Assembly: GCF_022370755.2 (NCBI RefSeq)
Contig: NZ_CP092364.2
Coordinates: 558,001-622,000 of the forward strand
DNA length: 64,000 nucleotides
Origin: Mycolicibacterium goodii
GTDB taxonomy: Bacteria; Actinomycetota; Actinomycetes; Mycobacteriales; Mycobacteriaceae
Direction of reading: 5' to 3'
Positions 53,463 through 61,908 of this stretch are shown here, piece after piece; positions within the stretch are counted from its first letter, which is position 1, and every line of letters starts with the position of its first letter. The notes beneath the pieces are model-generated. The model was given only the letters and a program-made list of their open reading frames with translations. It had not been told where the DNA came from and searched no databases. A program made the translations under genes and the position numbers.

Positions 53463-54017
53463 ATGGACCTCAAGAAGCTCGCAGTTACCACCACCATGAC
53501 CGGTGCGTTGGGCCTCGGCGCGCTCGGCCTGGGTATGGGCGCTGCGCACGCGGAACCCGCGACACCGGATCCGCGGCCTGCGCCGGTCGTGCCGGACGTG
53601 AACGTTCCCGACGTGAACGTCCCGGCTGTGAACGTGCCCGACGTCGATCTGCCGGCCGTGAATGTGCCGGATGTCAACGTTCCGGGCGTCAACGTTCCTG
53701 ACGTGAATGTGCCGGCCGTGAATGTGCCCGATGTGAACGTCCCGAGCGTGAACGTTCCCGACGTGAACCTGCCCGAGGTGCAGTTCCCGGAACTGAACGG
53801 CTACTTCCGGTTGGACACGCAGATTGCGCCTGGTCAGCTGATGAATGACCGGTTCATCAACGGTGTCGAGAACCCGTTCTTCGGGATCGCGCCCGGCCAG
53901 CTGAAGAAGCTGCCGACGGTGAACGGCATCGTCAACCCGTTCTTCGACGAGCGACCTGGCCACTGGGAGATCCCGGGTGAGATCTCGGTCGAGGCCCCGG
54001 CCGAACCGGAGGCCTGA
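53463..54017 (+). CDS. secreted protein with PDVNV pentapeptide repeats
   Basis: Exported protein of 184 residues. A signal peptide ends at AHA/EP near residue 30. Residues 44-113 are fourteen tandem five-residue units of consensus P-[DA]-V-N-V, followed by a conserved-looking C-terminal part with two IAPGQL...NPFF units (FINGVENPFFGIAPGQL, VNGIVNPFF). The start is fixed by AAGGAG eight bases upstream. Regular Pro every fifth residue excludes helices and suggests an extended rod. Function unknown. Confidence 0.85.
   Translation: MDLKKLAVTTTMTGALGLGALGLGMGAAHAEPATPDPRPAPVVPDVNVPDVNVPAVNVPDVDLPAVNVPDVNVPGVNVPDVNVPAVNVPDVNVPSVNVPDVNLPEVQFPELNGYFRLDTQIAPGQLMNDRFINGVENPFFGIAPGQLKKLPTVNGIVNPFFDERPGHWEIPGEISVEAPAEPEA
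53592..53801 (+). repeat. fourteen 15-bp tandem coding repeats
   Basis: DNA-level repeat encoding the PDVNV units. Copies differ mainly in wobble positions (GAC GTG AAC GTT/GTC/GTG CCC/CCG), so the repeat is old and selected at protein level. Repeat number could vary between strains. Confidence 0.8.
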
Positions 54018-54027
54018 CCGGCGCCAC

Positions 54028-54062
54028 GATGGCCGCCCCACCGACACGGTGGGGCGGCCATC
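54028..54062. terminator. strong bidirectional hairpin
   Basis: Perfect 15-bp stem (arms GATGGCCGCCCCACC and complement) with a five-base loop, between the convergent repeat-protein and methyltransferase genes. Confidence 0.85.
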
Positions 54063-54066
54063 CCCG

Positions 54067-55092
54067 TCAGACGGCGACTGTCTCGATGATCGCGAACTGA
54101 CCGCCATAACCCACGGAGGTGCGACGCAGACCCGCCGCCTCGAACAGCGCGTCGAACTCGGCGAGATCGCGCTCGCGCCCACCGGTCATGACGAGCATGT
54201 TGATGTCCATCTGCGTCGTCGCATCGGCGGAACGCAGATCGCCGACGAGTTGTTCGAGGACCACAACGCGGCCGCCGTCCTGTAGTGAGGCCCGGCAGTT
54301 CTTCAAGATCCGAATGCAGGTCTCGTCGTCCCAGTCGTGCAGCACGTACTTGAGCGTGTAAAGGTCTGCGGGCGGCACGGATTCGAAGAAGTCGCCTTCG
54401 CGCGCGGTGAAGCGGTCCTGTAGTCCGTCTTTGCGAGCAGCCTCGATGGCGTCGGGCACCACATGGGGGAGGTCGACGACACCCCCACGCAGAGCGGGAT
54501 TGGCCCGCATCAGCGCACGAACCAATTCCCCGTTGGCGCCACCGATGTCCAGTGCGTAGTCGACACCTTCGGTGTCGAGCACGTTGGCGATCTCGATCGC
54601 CGCGGCGGCACTCACGTTCGACATGGCTTCGGTGAAATGACGTGCCTCTTCGAGATTCTCGGCCAGATAGTCGAAGTACGTCTCGGTTCCGTGCGCGGCC
54701 TTGATCTGTCGTTCGCCGGTGCGGATCGCGTCAGGCAGACGTCCCCAGGGCAACCAGTGCCCGGGTGCGCTCTGGGCAAGCGCCAAACCGCGCAGCGAGT
54801 TCGGAGCGTCGCGACGCAGTGTACCCAGCAGTGAGGTGCCGGCGAAGTGCACACCGTCGGTGGACGTCACCAGTCCCAGCGACGCGCAGGCGCGCAGCAA
54901 GCGGCGCGTCGCATCCACATCGGTGGTTTCGGCCGAGGCGATGGCCTCGACGGTGTCGGTACCCGTCGCCAAGTGGTCGGCGATGTTGAAAACCGCGGCG
55001 GCGTGGGCGATCTGGGTGACCCAGAAGCCCGTGAGCATGGACATCATACGTTCATGGTCGGACAGTGCGGCCGGCACGGAGCGGGTTGCCAT
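54067..55092 (-). CDS. O-methyltransferase (family 2, plant-COMT-like)
   Basis: Enzyme of 341 residues with an N-terminal dimerisation/wHTH domain (AAVFNIADHLATG; TRRLLRACASLGLV) and a C-terminal SAM domain: DIGGANGELV, VDLPHVV, GDFFESVP and LHDWDDETCIRILKNC with the catalytic His. GGAG lies before ATG 55092. The substrate is probably a small phenolic or polyketide; no partner genes are adjacent. Confidence 0.88.
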   Translation of the reverse strand: MATRSVPAALSDHERMMSMLTGFWVTQIAHAAAVFNIADHLATGTDTVEAIASAETTDVDATRRLLRACASLGLVTSTDGVHFAGTSLLGTLRRDAPNSLRGLALAQSAPGHWLPWGRLPDAIRTGERQIKAAHGTETYFDYLAENLEEARHFTEAMSNVSAAAAIEIANVLDTEGVDYALDIGGANGELVRALMRANPALRGGVVDLPHVVPDAIEAARKDGLQDRFTAREGDFFESVPPADLYTLKYVLHDWDDETCIRILKNCRASLQDGGRVVVLEQLVGDLRSADATTQMDINMLVMTGGRERDLAEFDALFEAAGLRRTSVGYGGQFAIIETVAV

Positions 55093-55395
55093 AGTTCTCC
55101 AAGGGTGAGGTGGCCGATCGGCCAGTGGGCGGGAAGGTGCGAACCGCCAGGCCGCCGCGCAGTACACACACGTTGCACGCGGCGGTTGAAAACGGTTCCT
55201 CCTGAAACAACTTGTGAAACGGAACGCGCGTAAAGCTCGTTCAACTGATACTGACGCCCAAACGACGACCACGCATTCACCGCGAAGGTACGTGTGTGAC
55301 CGGCCGGTGTCCGATCGCTGGGGGACTCCTGTGGTACGGAGCTGCTCAGCGCGATCGATTCCCACTCGGTGCACCATCCGAGCGGGCTGAGCGCC
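55093..55395. other. intergenic region
   Basis: About 300 bp between the O-methyltransferase start and the GNAT gene end. It should hold the methyltransferase promoter. I see no RNA gene or convincing short ORF. Confidence 0.5.
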
Positions 55396-55707
55396 TCAGC
55401 TGCGGTCGGTGATGTCGGCGTACTCCGGGTGCTTGTCGATGTACTCGGCCACCATCCAACACGTCGGCACGATGCGCAGTCCGGCCGCGCGGGTGGACCG
55501 CAACGCTTCGGCAATCATGATCGTGGCCAACCCGCGCCCGCGGTACTGCGGCAAGACCTCGGTGTGCGGGAAGATCCGTCGGCCATCGCGGTCGTGGTAA
55601 TCGGCGACACCGACCGTCTTACCGTCGACCGCGATCGTGAACCGGTCGGGATGCTCGGTGACGGTGGCGGCAGCACCAGTGCGATCCAGTTGCGTCTCGG
55701 TACTCAT
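55396..55707 (-). CDS. small GNAT (YjdJ-type) acetyltransferase
   Basis: Protein of 103 residues with the reduced GNAT fold. The acetyl-CoA motif is VLPQYRGRGLATIMIAEAL and the C-terminal PTCWMVAEYIDKHPEYAD is typical of the YjdJ/NATD1 group. ATG 55707 gives the family-length product. Confidence 0.87.
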   Translation of the reverse strand: MSTETQLDRTGAAATVTEHPDRFTIAVDGKTVGVADYHDRDGRRIFPHTEVLPQYRGRGLATIMIAEALRSTRAAGLRIVPTCWMVAEYIDKHPEYADITDRS

Positions 55708-55814
55708 CAGACCTCCATTCGCCGATACCCCACGATAACCACCCAACGGAAACCGCCTCGTCGTCACGACTTTCGCCGGTGAGGGCCGAACCCGCGGCCA
55801 CCTAGACTCGGGAC

Positions 55815-55997
55815 ATGACCCGCAAGCGCCTCGCGATCGCCGGCCTGGCCTTCGGCCTGCTGGCGCTGGTTGCCGGGGTCTTGCAGGTATCGGCGTATCT
55901 GGTCAGCGACGGCGCGAGGCACCTGGTGGTCGGCATCTTCGCGTTGAGCATCGGGGCGTCGGTGCTGGTGGCTGCCGTGCAATCGCTGCGTAGCTGA
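55815..55997 (+). CDS. small two-helix membrane protein
   Basis: Protein of 60 residues, almost entirely two hydrophobic helices (about 6-28 and 37-56) with a short charged turn (SDGARH). Begins MTRKRL. Family unknown; similar tiny membrane proteins are widespread in mycobacteria. Confidence 0.65.
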   Translation: MTRKRLAIAGLAFGLLALVAGVLQVSAYLVSDGARHLVVGIFALSIGASVLVAAVQSLRS

Positions 55998-56122
55998 CTT
56001 CTGAACCCTGCGTCGATAGTTTTTATCGCAAGTGCATATTTTTGCAGAATTTGCCGGTATGGGGGCATGGATATGTAAAACTGCGCTTCTCGGGGTGAAC
56101 TGCGCATGGGGAGGAGCGCACG

Positions 56123-57325
56123 ATGATTAGCTGGCGCAAGCAAATAGTTCCCCTGATCGCCGCCGCGTCGCTCCTTTTCGGATCGGCCACCATGCCGGAT
56201 GTCGTCTGCCGGGCCGAAGAGGCGATCCTGATCCCGGGGGCGACGATTCTCAAGCCGATCAACCCGTTCTACTCGATCATCGCCGAGAACTACCCGAAGA
56301 TCGGCATCAACTTCCACGACGACGCGAGACCTGAGCTCGTCGACTACTCGCAGGATGCGCTCAACTCCGACAAAGCCCTCGCTCACGGCGTGGAACAAAC
56401 GATGCTCGCTCTTGAGCGGACCGACGGCAAGGTCGTGATCATCGGTGAATCAATGGGTTCGATGGTCGCCGCCAGGGTCGCCAAGGAACTCGCCGCAGGA
56501 CCGGATGCGCCATCCACGAACGACGTCCGCATCGTCTTGATCGCGCCACCCGAAGCCGGTGTCGCCGAGTACTTCAAAGAGGGCACGTTCATTCCGATTC
56601 TCAACTATCGCGTGAAACGTGTTGCGACGTCGCCCTATCCCACGACGATCGTGATCGGGGAGTACGACGGCTGGGCCGACCCACCCGACAGGCCGTGGAA
56701 TCTGCTGGCGTCTGCCAACGCGCTCCTGGGCATCGTCTACGTCCACGGTGTTCCGATCGCGGCCGCCGACCCCGACGATGTGCCACCGGGGAACGTGACG
56801 ACCATCCCGGGGAACGAAGACCACGGACCCATCACGACAATGCTCGTTCCGACAAAGAACCTGCCGCTGACCCAGTTCTTCCGCGACCTCGGCGCGCCCG
56901 ACGCAGTCGTCGACAAGTTCGACGCAGTCCTTCGTCCCATCATCGACTCCGCCTACGTCCGGCACGATCAACCCGGCGACACCCGTCCGTATCTGCAGAA
57001 CGGCAAGATTCAGCGCAACGGCGAGACCCAGCAGGAGGTCTCTCCGTCATCGGTTGAGGCCGACGACGCCCAGAATGTCGCGTCCACGAGTGGTGACACC
57101 AAGGACATCACCAAAGCCGCCACCAGAGCCACCGACGACACCACGAAGGCCGATGCCCGTGGTGACAAGGGTAAGAAGAAACAGACCCTGCGCGAGAAGC
57201 GCCGCGAACATCGCGATGGCGTCGACAAGCTGCGCAAGCAGGTCGAGTCAGGTCTCAACGACCTGACCAAGCGGCTCAAAGGCCCGCAGGCCAAACCGAA
57301 GAGGACCGAGACCGAGTCCGAATGA
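56123..57325 (+). CDS. PE-PPE-domain serine hydrolase, exported, with Lys-rich tail
   Basis: Protein of 400 residues. Signal peptide, then the PE-PPE alpha/beta-hydrolase domain: nucleophile Ser110 in GESMGS, VLIAPPEAGVAEYF, GEYDGWADPP with the Asp, and NEDHGPITTML with the His. No PE or PPE domain precedes it. The last ~90 residues are highly charged and Lys/Arg-rich (TLREKRREHRDGVDKLRKQ). Probably a cell-envelope esterase. Confidence 0.86.
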   Translation: MISWRKQIVPLIAAASLLFGSATMPDVVCRAEEAILIPGATILKPINPFYSIIAENYPKIGINFHDDARPELVDYSQDALNSDKALAHGVEQTMLALERTDGKVVIIGESMGSMVAARVAKELAAGPDAPSTNDVRIVLIAPPEAGVAEYFKEGTFIPILNYRVKRVATSPYPTTIVIGEYDGWADPPDRPWNLLASANALLGIVYVHGVPIAAADPDDVPPGNVTTIPGNEDHGPITTMLVPTKNLPLTQFFRDLGAPDAVVDKFDAVLRPIIDSAYVRHDQPGDTRPYLQNGKIQRNGETQQEVSPSSVEADDAQNVASTSGDTKDITKAATRATDDTTKADARGDKGKKKQTLREKRREHRDGVDKLRKQVESGLNDLTKRLKGPQAKPKRTETESE

Positions 57326-57329
57326 GCAC

Positions 57330-57390
57330 GCCGAACGTTGGCTTGTGTGCGACATTCGTCGGGAAGTTCGCACACAAGGCGACGCTCGGC
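57330..57390. repeat. imperfect inverted repeat between convergent genes
   Basis: Arms of about 23 bp (GCCGAACGTTGGCTTGTGTG with three mismatches to its mirror) and a 14-base loop just after the hydrolase stop. Likely a bidirectional terminator; similar in layout to the other long palindromes. Confidence 0.75.
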
Positions 57391-57403
57391 CACCCCGGCG
57401 TCA

Positions 57404-58012
57404 TCACTCGTCGGGATCGCGGTCGGAGTCCGGAATGCTGAGCCGGTGGGAGAGCATCAGCACGATGTCCTGGATCGGCGCCTCGCGCAGGGCTCCCCAC
57501 TCCGGACCCGCCGCGAAGCCGGCATCGGTGGCGACGAAGCGGTAACCCGGGAGATTGCGCCGCGGATTGAGCGGAAACTTCATGCCCCACAACCGCTCCG
57601 CGACCGCGACCGCGGCGTCGACGGGCATCGGCCGGTCGATGCCGAGCGGCACGCAGATGTCCTGGGTGTGCACCAGGACATCCATGAGCGGATCGATCTC
57701 CTTGGTCATCGGCGGCCGCCCGCGAGAGCCGACCATGGCGCGCAGCCGCGCGGTGATGGTGGCCGGGTCGGCGGCATCGGAGACCGCCATCCGGCTGATC
57801 ATCGCGTCGAACCGGAACCCCGACCTGATCGCGGCGCGCACGTACTCGCCGCGGCTCATCTGCACGTGCGTGACGTGGGCCGCGACGTCGCGCACGGTCC
57901 AGCCCGCGCACAGCGACGGCGTCGACCACTGCCCCGGCTCGAGCGTGTCGAGGAGATCGGCGAGCTGTTCACGTTGTTCGTCGACGTGCCGCCAGATCGT
58001 GTCGGAGTCCAT
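57404..58012 (-). CDS. maleylpyruvate-isomerase/DinB-like mycothiol-dependent protein
   Basis: Protein of 202 residues of the TIGR03083 type. The metal site follows the family pattern: Asp/His in WTVRDVAAHVTH, His in DVLVHTQD with a later Asp/Glu. ATG 58012 is preferred to ATG 58018 because GAAGGA then stands six bases upstream. Mycothiol-dependent isomerase or transferase activity is the family expectation. Confidence 0.82.
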   Translation of the reverse strand: MDSDTIWRHVDEQREQLADLLDTLEPGQWSTPSLCAGWTVRDVAAHVTHVQMSRGEYVRAAIRSGFRFDAMISRMAVSDAADPATITARLRAMVGSRGRPPMTKEIDPLMDVLVHTQDICVPLGIDRPMPVDAAVAVAERLWGMKFPLNPRRNLPGYRFVATDAGFAAGPEWGALREAPIQDIVLMLSHRLSIPDSDRDPDE

Positions 58013-58048
58013 GAGCATTCCTTCGGTCAGGAGTCCGATTCAGGATAG

Positions 58049-59644
58049 TCAGCGAGCAGGCACGCAGAGGTTCTGCCGCAGGGCGCGTTTCGAGATCTTG
58101 CCGGTGGCGGTCTTGGGCAGGTCGTCGACGATCACGATGTCATCGGGTATCCACCACCGCGCGACGCGTTGTTGCAGGTGCTCGCGGATCAGGTCCGGCG
58201 TCGCGTCGCACCCGGCGGTGGGCACGACGAACGCCAGCGGGCGTTCACCCCACCGCTCGTGCGGCGCCCCGACCACGGCGGCTTCGGCGACCGCGGGGCA
58301 GGTCAAGATCGCGTTCTCCAGCTCGGCCGAGGAGATCCATTCGCCGCCGGACTTGATGAGGTCTTTGATGCGGTCGACGATCTTTACGAGTCCGCGCTCG
58401 TCGATGGTGGCGACATCGCCGGTGCGCAGCCACCCGTCGTCGGTGAACGCGGCCGACCCGTCGGTCGCGCCGTAGTACCCGGCAGCGACGGTGGGCCCGG
58501 CGACCTGCAGTTCGCCCGAGGACATCCCGTCGTGTCGGGCCAGCGTGCCGTCATCACGCACCAGGCGCAGCTCGACCAGCGGGACGGGCGCACCTGGCAG
58601 GCACAGGGTTTCGACGTCGTCGGCAGCATGACCCGTGGGGATGCGCGCACTGCACACCAGCGGGCTGGTTTCCGTCATGCCCCACGAACTGCACAGCGGC
58701 ACCCCGATGTCCTCGACGTAGCGCCGGGACAGGCTCTCCGGAAGCGGACCGCCGCCGCTGACCAGGCGGCGCACAGACGGCAACCGGCGCCCCGACAGAT
58801 GGGGCAGGAGGTTGCGCCACAGCGTGGTCACCGCGGCCGCGAAAGTCACTCCTGTGGTGGCGATCATCTCGGCCAGTGCCGCGGGATCCATCGCCGGCCC
58901 GGGCAGCGCCAACGACGCGCCGGACATCATTGCCGCGTAGGGCAGACCCCACGCGTTGACGTGGAACATCGGCACGATCGGCATCACCACGTCGGCTTCA
59001 CCGATGCCGAAGGTGTCGGTCATCAGCAGGCTCATCGCGTGCAACACGATCGAACGGTGGTCGTACAGAACGCCTTTGGGACGCCCTGTGGTGCCGGACG
59101 TGTAGCACAACGCGGCGGCGGTCCGTTCGTCCGAGACCTCGAGGGACGTGACAGGTGGGGCATCGACGAGCAGGCGCTCGTAATCGAGCACGCCGTCGGG
59201 GATCTGTGGCCCGGCGCCGTCGTCCATCACGATCACGTGGCGCACGGTGGTGAAGCGGTCGAGCAGCGGCCCCACCACATCGAACAACGAACGGTCGACG
59301 AACAGCACGTCGTCGGCGGCGTCGTTGACGATGTAGACGATGTCGTCGGAGAACAACCGGTGGTTGACGGTGTGCAGCACCCGCGCGCTGCAGGGCACCG
59401 CGAGATACAGCTCGAGGTGACGTTGGCTGTTCCACCCGAAGCTGCCGACGCGTGCGCCGAGTGGGACATCCAGCGTGTCGAGCACCGCGGCAAGGCGCCG
59501 AACCCGCTGGGCGACAACACCGTACGTCGCCACGGTAGGGGTATCCGGATGGTTCGTCGATACGGTCTTGTGGCTGAATCGGCCCTCCAAGCCCGACATC
59601 AACACCGGCAGGCTCAGCGGTCGGTCCTGCATCAAACCGTGCAT
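58049..59644 (-). CDS. acyl-CoA synthetase (FadD-like)
   Basis: AMP-forming ligase of 531 residues. P-loop motif YTSGTTGRPKGV, WGMTETSPL, the hinge WLRTGDVATIDERG, DRIKDLIKSGGEWISS and the catalytic Lys in KTATGKISKR are intact. The size and N-terminus fit medium/long-chain fatty acyl-CoA ligases. It starts 15 bp after the MFS transporter gene, so the two are an operon, presumably uptake plus activation of an organic acid. Confidence 0.87.
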   Translation of the reverse strand: MHGLMQDRPLSLPVLMSGLEGRFSHKTVSTNHPDTPTVATYGVVAQRVRRLAAVLDTLDVPLGARVGSFGWNSQRHLELYLAVPCSARVLHTVNHRLFSDDIVYIVNDAADDVLFVDRSLFDVVGPLLDRFTTVRHVIVMDDGAGPQIPDGVLDYERLLVDAPPVTSLEVSDERTAAALCYTSGTTGRPKGVLYDHRSIVLHAMSLLMTDTFGIGEADVVMPIVPMFHVNAWGLPYAAMMSGASLALPGPAMDPAALAEMIATTGVTFAAAVTTLWRNLLPHLSGRRLPSVRRLVSGGGPLPESLSRRYVEDIGVPLCSSWGMTETSPLVCSARIPTGHAADDVETLCLPGAPVPLVELRLVRDDGTLARHDGMSSGELQVAGPTVAAGYYGATDGSAAFTDDGWLRTGDVATIDERGLVKIVDRIKDLIKSGGEWISSAELENAILTCPAVAEAAVVGAPHERWGERPLAFVVPTAGCDATPDLIREHLQQRVARWWIPDDIVIVDDLPKTATGKISKRALRQNLCVPAR

Positions 59645-59659
59645 GTGAAACTCCCTGGC

Positions 59660-60982
59660 TCAGGCGGCGGCGTCTTCGCGGCGGATCGCGTGGGCGAGCA
59701 ACGGAGCCAGCGCGACGCCGATCACCGACGAGATGATGACGACGTAGAAGCCGGCGGACGGATTGTTGGTCGCGGTCTCGGTGAGACCGAACAGGTACGG
59801 CCCGACGAAGCCGCCGATCAGTCCGATCGTGTTGATGAACGCCAGGCCGGCGGCCGCCACGAGGCCCGACATCCGCGCCATCGCGATCGACCAGAACAGT
59901 GGCAGAGTGCCGAACACGAAGATCATCGAAACGGCGATGAGGATGATGCGGGCAAAGGCGCTCGTGGACAACATGAATGCGATCGAGGTGACGAGCGTGG
60001 CGGCGGCGAGGATGCCGACCGCGGCGGCTTCCCGCTGGTACCACGCGAACAGCCGGGGGACCACCAGGACGCCGATGGTCGCACCGATCCCTGCGCTGCC
60101 CGAAAGCAGGCCGATGATGAAAGACCCACTGATGTCGAGGTCTTCGACGATGGCCGGGATGTTGAACACGATGCCGACGTTGGTGATCTGGTTGAAGAAG
60201 TAGATCAGCGACACCACGATCACGAAGGGCCTGCCGAAGGCCTTGCCGAGGTTGCCCCGCAATTCCGTCACGGTCTCGGGATGGGCGCCTGCCGCGTGCT
60301 CGGACAGGGCGCGGGCCTCATCAGGCGTCAACCACTTTGCCTCACCGGGGGATTGGGGCAGTTTGAACCACACCAGCACGCCGACCAGCATCGTGACGAG
60401 ACCTTCGATGAGGAACATCCACTGCCAGCCGTGCAGGCCCATCGCGCTGTCCAGTTCCATCAGGGCTCCGCCCATCGGTCCGCCGACGACGAGCGCGATG
60501 GTGGGCGCGAGGTAGATGAAGCCGACGACGGTGGCACGGTACCTCTGGGCGAACCACAACGTGACCATGTACATCAGTGCGGGGTAGAGACCGGCCTCGG
60601 CCGCACCGAGCAGGAACCGCATGACGTAGAACGACACGTCGCCCTGCACGAACATCATGAGCGCCGACAGCGCTCCCCAGGTCAGGGCGATCCTGGCGAT
60701 CCAGCGACGCGGACCCACCCGATACATCACCAGGTTGCTGGGCACCTCGAGGAACGCGTAGCTGATGAAGAAGATGCCCGCGCCGAACCCGAACGCGGCG
60801 GCGCTGATACCGACGTCGGTTTCGAGATGGGTCTTGGCGAGCGCGACGTTGGTGCGGTCGATGTACGCCATGAAATAGACCACGCACATCACCGGCAGCA
60901 GTCGCAGCACGGCTTTGCGGGTCGCGCGCTTGTGCAGTTCGTCGGCTGACGCGAGCACGGAGCGTGAGCTGTCCAAGCTCAT
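59660..60982 (-). CDS. MFS transporter, anion:cation symporter family
   Basis: Twelve-helix transporter of 440 residues. ACS-family features: YIDRTNVALAKTHLE after the first helix, the EVPSNLVMYRVGPRRWIAR loop and GAAEAGLYPALMYMVTLWF. Relatives carry 4-hydroxyphenylacetate, phthalate or tartrate. ATG 60982; divergent from a TetR gene. Confidence 0.88.
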   Translation of the reverse strand: MSLDSSRSVLASADELHKRATRKAVLRLLPVMCVVYFMAYIDRTNVALAKTHLETDVGISAAAFGFGAGIFFISYAFLEVPSNLVMYRVGPRRWIARIALTWGALSALMMFVQGDVSFYVMRFLLGAAEAGLYPALMYMVTLWFAQRYRATVVGFIYLAPTIALVVGGPMGGALMELDSAMGLHGWQWMFLIEGLVTMLVGVLVWFKLPQSPGEAKWLTPDEARALSEHAAGAHPETVTELRGNLGKAFGRPFVIVVSLIYFFNQITNVGIVFNIPAIVEDLDISGSFIIGLLSGSAGIGATIGVLVVPRLFAWYQREAAAVGILAAATLVTSIAFMLSTSAFARIILIAVSMIFVFGTLPLFWSIAMARMSGLVAAAGLAFINTIGLIGGFVGPYLFGLTETATNNPSAGFYVVIISSVIGVALAPLLAHAIRREDAAA

Positions 60983-61060
60983 CAGGGTCCCTTCGAGTTG
61001 TCACGTGAGGTGGCGGGCGGGCCGGGAATTTGGTCGTAGCGGTTGGCAGAACCCACGTTT

Positions 61061-61089
61061 ACCAGGGATACTACTGAGTATTACGGTAA
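61061..61089. promoter_or_regulatory. TetR operator candidate
   Basis: ATACT-ACTG-AGTAT is a perfect inverted repeat (61068-61081). Outside it, TTTACC and GGTAAC extend the symmetry. It lies between the MFS operon and the TetR gene, in an A/T-rich island of the intergenic region. Confidence 0.6.
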
Positions 61090-61185
61090 CGAGCGTCACA
61101 ATCGAAGTCAATCGTGACGCCGCAGCGGAAATGCCGCCGAAGCCGCGCGGCATGCTGAACAATGCGGTCGGGAGAGGGAGTCGAA

Positions 61186-61824
61186 GTGAGCGCGAGCGCC
61201 GAACTGGAAACCGACGTCAAGAGTCGGATCCTCGACGCGGCCGCCGACGCGTTCATGGTCCACGGGTTCGCCAACACCACTATCGACGACATCGCCGACG
61301 AGGTCGGGGCCACGAAAGGCCTGATCTACTACCACTTCCGGTCGAAGTTCGACATCTTCCTCGCGGTGTACGAGGACGGCATGCGCCGGGTCCGCGAGCG
61401 CGTCGAACCCCACGTGGGCGGGCCGGGAACCGGGCGCGAGCGACTGACGGCGATGTCGATCGCGCACCTGGAGAACCTGATGACCGAACTCGGCTATCAC
61501 CACGTCGTGCACCAAGGCGTGCGCTATCAGGTGTCGACGGCCCTCAAGGCCCGGCAGCGTGACGCACTCGCCGCGCTCAACGGACTCCGGCAGGACTACG
61601 AACGGATGTTCCGGCACGTGATGGCAGAGGGCATCGCCGACGGTTCACTGCGTGCCGTCGATGAATCACTCGCCACCCGCACGTTGCTCAGCAACCTCAA
61701 CGCCGTCGACATGTGGTACCGCAAGATCGAGGGCCAGACCGACGACGAGATCAATGCACTCGCGCGCAACGTGGTCGACCTGTTGATCGGCGGCATGGCG
61801 AACCCGGCCGATCGGTCTCGCTGA
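61186..61824 (+). CDS. TetR-family regulator
   Basis: Regulator of 212 residues. The DNA-binding domain shows ILDAAADAFMVHGFANTTIDDIADEVGATKGLIYYHFRSK. A helical ligand domain follows. GTG 61186 is preferred over an ATG 24 bases upstream because GAGGGAG is five bases before it. It likely controls the divergent MFS/acyl-CoA ligase operon. Confidence 0.9.
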   Translation: MSASAELETDVKSRILDAAADAFMVHGFANTTIDDIADEVGATKGLIYYHFRSKFDIFLAVYEDGMRRVRERVEPHVGGPGTGRERLTAMSIAHLENLMTELGYHHVVHQGVRYQVSTALKARQRDALAALNGLRQDYERMFRHVMAEGIADGSLRAVDESLATRTLLSNLNAVDMWYRKIEGQTDDEINALARNVVDLLIGGMANPADRSR

Positions 61825-61908
61825 CAACCGGCTCTGTCAAAACCGCTCCGCAACAACGCCGCCCCCGCTACCGTGCCAGAGGGCGCAGTGTTACACACGG
61901 GGGCGAAA

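Noticed and set aside
53592..53801. Possible CRISPR-like array
   Set aside because: Units are 15 bp with no spacers, in frame, and encode a protein repeat.
53457..54182. Minus-strand ORF with HVGNVHxRD repeats
   Set aside because: It is the antisense reading of the PDVNV repeat gene, which has a signal peptide and a good ribosome site.
58169..60949. 926-residue plus-strand frame opposite the acyl-CoA ligase and MFS genes
   Set aside because: Composition is typical of an antisense high-GC shadow (His/Arg/Gln-rich) and the minus strand encodes two clear families.
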